DNA from: Pseudomonadota bacterium
Lineage (GTDB): Bacteria; Myxococcota; Polyangia; GCA-2747355; JACKDQ01
DNA: 9,173 nucleotides
Direction: 5' to 3'
NCBI GenBank assembly: GCA_030591195.1
Contig: JAUVBO010000051.1
Span: forward strand, 1 to 9,173
How positions within the stretch are numbered: position 1 is the first letter of the stretch; every line of letters begins with the position of its first letter. Below are positions 6,157-9,173 of the stretch, one piece after another. The notes under the pieces are model-generated. The model saw nothing but the letters and a program-made list of their open reading frames with translations. It had not been told where the DNA came from and did no database searches. Both the position numbers and the translations under genes were made by a program.

Positions 6157-6164
6157 AGGAAGCC

Positions 6165-7553
6165 GTGGCCTACGTCAGGATGAAGGGCAACCAGGTCGCC
6201 GTCGTTCATGGACAGCGGGATCCCGAGACGAAGAAGGTCGATCAGCAGACGCTGTTCACGCTGTACTCGAAGGCCGAGGGCCGGGCCGCCCTGGGCGACG
6301 AGCGTCAGGTCTTCCAGATGCTGCTCGAGCAGGAGCATCCGCGCATCAAGTTCGATTGGAAGAAGATCGAGGGCGGGATCCGGGAGCACCTCGACAGGCT
6401 CCCTGACATCTATCCCTACCAGCAGGAGCGGCTCGAGGGACGGTTCCGGCAGGCGCTCTGCGGCTTCGCCAAGGAGCTGTTGCTGGCCGACCCGCAGTCG
6501 CTGATCTCGTCCGCTCGTCTGATCCAGTCCCAACGCCACGAGCTGGAGTACCTGCGAGACATCATCCACTGGCGGCTCGAGCTCTCCGACCAGGAGGATA
6601 ACCAGTGGAACAAGGACACCCCTTTCTACTGGAGGACGCTGGCCCGCCGCCGGGAGGTGCCGCCGGACGAGTGGGAGAAGCTCGGCGAACTCTTCGCCAA
6701 GGGGCTCCACGACGAGGTCGAGGCGCTGGCTGGAATGCTCGTCGAGTGTTGGCCCAATTTCGCCCGGGGGCACAACTACCTCGGCCTCGTCGACATCGAG
6801 CGGGGTGACCTAGAGGAGGCCGTCGTGCACTTCGAGATGGCAGAGCAGGTCGGCCGCACGCTCTTCCCCAAGCGCATTCGCCGGGAGAGATACTGGAGCG
6901 ATCACGACACCCGGCCCTACATCCGGGCGATCATCTGGCAGGCCCAGGCCCGCAATCGCCTCGGCCAGGCCGACGAGGCGCTGCGCCTGTGCGATCGACT
7001 GGAGCGGGAGTGCGGCCAGGAGATAACGGCGGCGACCGAGCGCATCCCCCCGCTGCTCAACAGTGGCCGCTGGGAGGCAGCGGCAGAGGCGGCGACGGTC
7101 GTCCACCGGATCTATCCGCAAGAGAACTTCTGCCTGGCCTTCGCCCTTTTCGAGTTGGGTCAGCGCCGCGAGGCCCTCGTCCACTTTCTCCATGCGACGA
7201 TCAGATTCCCCCGTTCGGCCCGGATGCTCACCGGAGCGCGGAAGGGCGGGCCGCCGAAGACGTCCGACGATGTTCGGGACCACAACGCCGGCGTCGGGTT
7301 CCTGCGAGACCTGGACCTCTACCTCGGGGCGAGGAGTCGCATGACCCGGGCTTTCTTCAAGCGCCTCGTCGTGCACGACGAGGTCGCCCGTCTGGTGGCG
7401 CAGGCCCAGGAGGCGCGCCGGCGGTGGCACGAGGACCGCTCGGGGGACCGGACGTGGTTCGAACGCATGAACCGGATCGAGTCGATCGAATTCGCCCGGC
7501 AGGAGGCGGAGGGGCTGACAGGTCTGACCGACCTGACGGATCCGGCGGGGTAG
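6165..7553 (+). CDS. TPR-repeat protein with beta-hairpin N-terminus (orphan family, possibly ST7-like)
   Basis: A 462-residue soluble protein without signal peptide or membrane segment. Residues 2-35 (YVRMKGNQVAVVHGQRDP, then KVDQQTLFTLYSKAE) read as a beta-hairpin resembling the N-terminal strands of some IS4/IS1634-type transposases; no DDE nuclease follows. Residues 45-200 are helical and charged. From about 202 come TPR-like helix pairs: 202-235 (HNYLGLVDIERGDLEEAVVHFEMA), 251-284 (with NRLGQADEALRLCDRLE), 287-319 (NSGRWEAAAEAATVVHRIYP) and 320-352 (FALFELGQRREALVHFLHATIRFP). The order 'YWSDHDTRPYIRAI', TPR, 'RFPRSARMLTG' reminds me of the bacterial relatives of the ST7 domain; that is memory-based and unverified. 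GTG 6165 is chosen for its strong GGAGGAGG (6152-6159); the longer frame from TTG 6084 would translate through the palindrome. It ends in a small repeat, LTGLTDLTD (451-459). Function unknown. Divergent from the toxin-antitoxin pair. Confidence 0.82.
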   Translation: MAYVRMKGNQVAVVHGQRDPETKKVDQQTLFTLYSKAEGRAALGDERQVFQMLLEQEHPRIKFDWKKIEGGIREHLDRLPDIYPYQQERLEGRFRQALCGFAKELLLADPQSLISSARLIQSQRHELEYLRDIIHWRLELSDQEDNQWNKDTPFYWRTLARRREVPPDEWEKLGELFAKGLHDEVEALAGMLVECWPNFARGHNYLGLVDIERGDLEEAVVHFEMAEQVGRTLFPKRIRRERYWSDHDTRPYIRAIIWQAQARNRLGQADEALRLCDRLERECGQEITAATERIPPLLNSGRWEAAAEAATVVHRIYPQENFCLAFALFELGQRREALVHFLHATIRFPRSARMLTGARKGGPPKTSDDVRDHNAGVGFLRDLDLYLGARSRMTRAFFKRLVVHDEVARLVAQAQEARRRWHEDRSGDRTWFERMNRIESIEFARQEAEGLTGLTDLTDPAG

Positions 7554-7621
7554 TCGAGCCGGGGGAGACTCGTTGTCGTGGAGCGGCGCCTGGTACAGAC
7601 CGGACGCATTCCTGACTCTGT

Positions 7622-7649
7622 GTGGCAGCTCACCGGGCGAGTTCGGGCG
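7622..7649. repeat. 28-bp repeat, copy 1 (degenerate palindrome)
   Basis: GTGGCAGCTCACC followed by GGGCGAGTTCGGGCG. It matches copy 2 at 24 of 28 positions, with the first 13 bases identical and a start-to-start distance of 51 bases. The central AGCTCACC/GGCGAGTT dyad (7627-7643) is the decayed form of the perfect dyad in copy 2. It lies between the TPR gene and the secreted-protein gene, where no gene is present. Confidence 0.65.
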
Positions 7650-7672
7650 AGGATCCCGGCCAAACTGACGAG

Positions 7673-7700
7673 GTGGCAGCTCACCCGGTGAGCTCGGTCG
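7673..7700. repeat. 28-bp repeat, copy 2 (perfect 17-bp palindrome)
   Basis: GTGGCAGCTCACC followed by CGGTGAGCTCGGTCG. It holds the perfect dyad AGCTCACC-C-GGTGAGCT (7678-7694). Two direct subterminal copies about 50 bases apart are typical of transposase-binding sites at the ends of IS21-family elements, but no transposase is nearby, so a solo insertion-sequence end or a pair of operators are both possible. The remaining bases of the 7554-7772 gap show nothing else I can support. Confidence 0.65.
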
Positions 7701-7772
7701 GGCTGGTGGCGGGGCTCCGGCCGCTCGCGGGCAAAGCCAACCTCCATCTGCAGGCGGAAAAGGCGTGATCCT

Positions 7773-9119
7773 TCAGCCGTGGCGTCTCCGGCGTACGGTG
7801 ATCGCGAGCAGCAGCAAGAACGCAGCGCCGAGGTAGGGCAGGGGGGGCACGCCCGCGACGGCGCAGCCGTCGCCCCCGTCGTTCCCGCTGGAGGTGCCGC
7901 CGTCGCTCGCACTCCCGGTGGAGCTGTCCCTGGGAGGTGCCGGTTGGGCCTTGATCACCACGTCGAGCCGGGCCGAGCCCCGGGCGCCAGAGACATCGGT
8001 CGCCCGGACCACTAGCGACAGCGGGCCACCGCCGCCGAAGGGGCCGGCCTCGAGCGTGTAGGGCGGAGCCTTGGCAACGGCCAGCGTCTTGTCCGAGACC
8101 ATCAGCTCGACGGCGTGGATCATCAGATCGTCCTCGACCTCGACCTCGACCTCGAAGGTGCTGTCCACCGTGGCCCCGCTGGCCGGCGAGAGGATCCGCA
8201 CCGTCGGCGGTCCCTCGTCGCCACAGCCTTCCTGCTGTCCCTGCGCACAGAGCGGCACGCCGTGGGCGTAGAGCGTCGTGCCGTGTCGCGCCCAGTTCGG
8301 TCGGGCGGAGCCATAGTACTGCACCGTGCCGAGCTCGGCGTGGCTCTCGGTCGCGATGTGGGTCGTCGTCTGCCAGTCGCACTCGGACTGGTAGACGCTG
8401 CGCGAGATCAGCTGGGGGTACTGGTGCGGCCCCGCCTCGTTGCCCTCCTCGCGATACCGGGGTCGGCGGAAGTGGGCCACCAGCTCGTCGGTGCAGCTCA
8501 CGCCGTAGCCGGTCTCGGTCCAGTAGCCCCAGTCGCTCATCGTCTCGCCCTTGGTGTGCAGCTTGTGGGAAAAGACGACCTCGTCGCTGGCGACGTCGGT
8601 GACGGTGAAGTCCCAGCGTCGCATGGTCCGCGGGTGGTCGATGTGGGTCGGCGGCTCGTCGAGGGCCGAGTAGTCGCCGGCCGGCAAGGTCTCCTCCGGG
8701 CCGCGCGAGATCGTCAGCCGGTACCAGCGGCCGGTGTCCCAGGTGAAGGGGATGCTTCGCTCCGGCTGGTTTTGCACCAGCTCCATGTAGGCCTTCAGCT
8801 CCTCGGTGGTCCCGGCCTTGGAGCCCTCGCCGGCGAGGCCGCCCCAGTTGGCCTTGAGCTCGTCGCCCGAGCGCATGATCCCGCCGTGGGCCGAGCCGCC
8901 GCCGGTGTAGTTGCCCTGGATCGCGAAGAAGACCAGTCCGGTCTGGGGGAACTGGTCGACCTTCAGCTCCACCGAGGCCTCGATAATCTTGGTGTGGCTC
9001 GAGACGAGGTGGTGGTGGGCGCTCTTCGGCTCGGCCTGCGCCGACGCCACGCTCGGCAGCAGGTAGAGCAACGTGCAGAGCAGACGAAGCCGGGCGCAAG
9101 TTGTGGCTCTGGACGACAT
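7773..9119 (-). CDS. Secreted, probably surface-anchored protein with Ig-like domain and MYXO-CTERM-like tail
   Basis: A 448-residue exported protein. Residues 1-27 are a signal peptide (Arg-rich start, LRLLCTLLYLLPSV core, cleavage expected after ASA at 27). Residues 40-290 are a beta-rich region with many Trp and Tyr (FFAIQGNYTGG, WDTGRWYRLTI, SDWGYWTETGYG); I do not recognise it firmly, and a DUF3472-like carbohydrate-binding fold is a weak possibility. Cys209, 247, 291 and 299 may form disulfides. Residues 304-391 are a bacterial Ig-like domain (PPTVRILSPASGATV, VVRATDVSGARGSARLDVVI). A Ser/Gly/Asp linker (398-418) leads to Cys419, a hydrophobic stretch (424-442) and RRRR (443-446), the tripartite layout of MYXO-CTERM-type sorting signals. 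ATG 9119 has GAGGGG 5 bases upstream. No clear promoter is visible in 9120-9173. Likely role: exported adhesin or sugar-binding protein, by inference only. Confidence 0.85.
   Translation of the reverse strand: MSSRATTCARLRLLCTLLYLLPSVASAQAEPKSAHHHLVSSHTKIIEASVELKVDQFPQTGLVFFAIQGNYTGGGSAHGGIMRSGDELKANWGGLAGEGSKAGTTEELKAYMELVQNQPERSIPFTWDTGRWYRLTISRGPEETLPAGDYSALDEPPTHIDHPRTMRRWDFTVTDVASDEVVFSHKLHTKGETMSDWGYWTETGYGVSCTDELVAHFRRPRYREEGNEAGPHQYPQLISRSVYQSECDWQTTTHIATESHAELGTVQYYGSARPNWARHGTTLYAHGVPLCAQGQQEGCGDEGPPTVRILSPASGATVDSTFEVEVEVEDDLMIHAVELMVSDKTLAVAKAPPYTLEAGPFGGGGPLSLVVRATDVSGARGSARLDVVIKAQPAPPRDSSTGSASDGGTSSGNDGGDGCAVAGVPPLPYLGAAFLLLLAITVRRRRHG
8132..8155. repeat. Four tandem CCTCGA hexamers inside the Ig-like domain
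   Basis: The plus strand carries four perfect copies of CCTCGA. On the coding (minus) strand they encode alternating Glu and Val (EVEVEVE, about residues 323-329), a beta-strand of the Ig-like domain. The unit is a multiple of three, so copy-number change would lengthen or shorten the strand without shifting frame. Confidence 0.7.
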
Positions 9120-9173
9120 GCCTACCCCTCTATGCTCGATGCTACCAGATCGCCCCGCTCTGCTGGTCGATCA

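Noticed and set aside
6084..6164. N-terminal extension of the TPR protein from TTG 6084
   Set aside because: It would read through the 31-bp palindrome and the ribosome-site hairpin; GTG 6165 has the strong Shine-Dalgarno.
7681..9099. A 472-codon minus-strand frame overlapping the secreted protein gene
   Set aside because: Its Arg/Gly-rich translation has no recognisable domain, while the other frame has a signal peptide, Ig-like domain and sorting tail.

Overview
The window is GC-rich, tightly packed and bacterial. Several traits point to an uncultured deltaproteobacterium or member of the Myxococcota: two divergent lgt copies of the Cys-rich 'GCCYG' type, a TPR protein with an AIM24-like tail, a secreted protein ending in a MYXO-CTERM-like Cys/hydrophobic/Arg tail, and a four-cysteine 'C-x5-C-x5-C-x6-C' cluster inside a membrane enzyme. 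This placement is inference; no rRNA or marker gene is present.

Layout. Bases 1-217 are the 3' end of a lytic transglycosylase gene. A perfect TATAAT lies 8 bases before the ATG of the TPR/AIM24-like gene (280-1875), which is followed 36 bases later by pgsA (1912-2538). A strongly folded intergenic segment (2547-2649) separates pgsA from two convergent, tandem, one-base-overlapping lgt genes on the minus strand (2655-3602 and 3602-4585). A divergent promoter region leads to a thioredoxin-like/peroxiredoxin-like protein (4720-5298). This is followed by a minus-strand VapBC-type toxin-antitoxin pair (antitoxin 5736-5996, PIN toxin 5317-5739) with a small inverted-repeat operator.

Divergent from the toxin-antitoxin pair is a 462-residue TPR protein (6165-7553). 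Its leader holds a 31-bp near-perfect palindrome and a hairpin that would bury its ribosome binding site. A pair of 28-bp imperfect repeats, each containing a palindrome (7622-7700), lies before a minus-strand secreted or surface-anchored protein with a bacterial Ig-like domain (7773-9119).

How the genes fit together. The left half is mostly envelope biology: peptidoglycan trimming, phosphatidylglycerol synthesis by PgsA, and prolipoprotein lipidation by Lgt, which consumes phosphatidylglycerol. The right half (toxin-antitoxin pair, orphan TPR protein, repeat pair) looks like a small accessory insert. The most unusual items are the paired lgt genes with a cysteine-knot-like loop, the regulated-looking leader of the TPR gene, and the repeats at 7622-7700. 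I did not find a clearly new multi-gene system.
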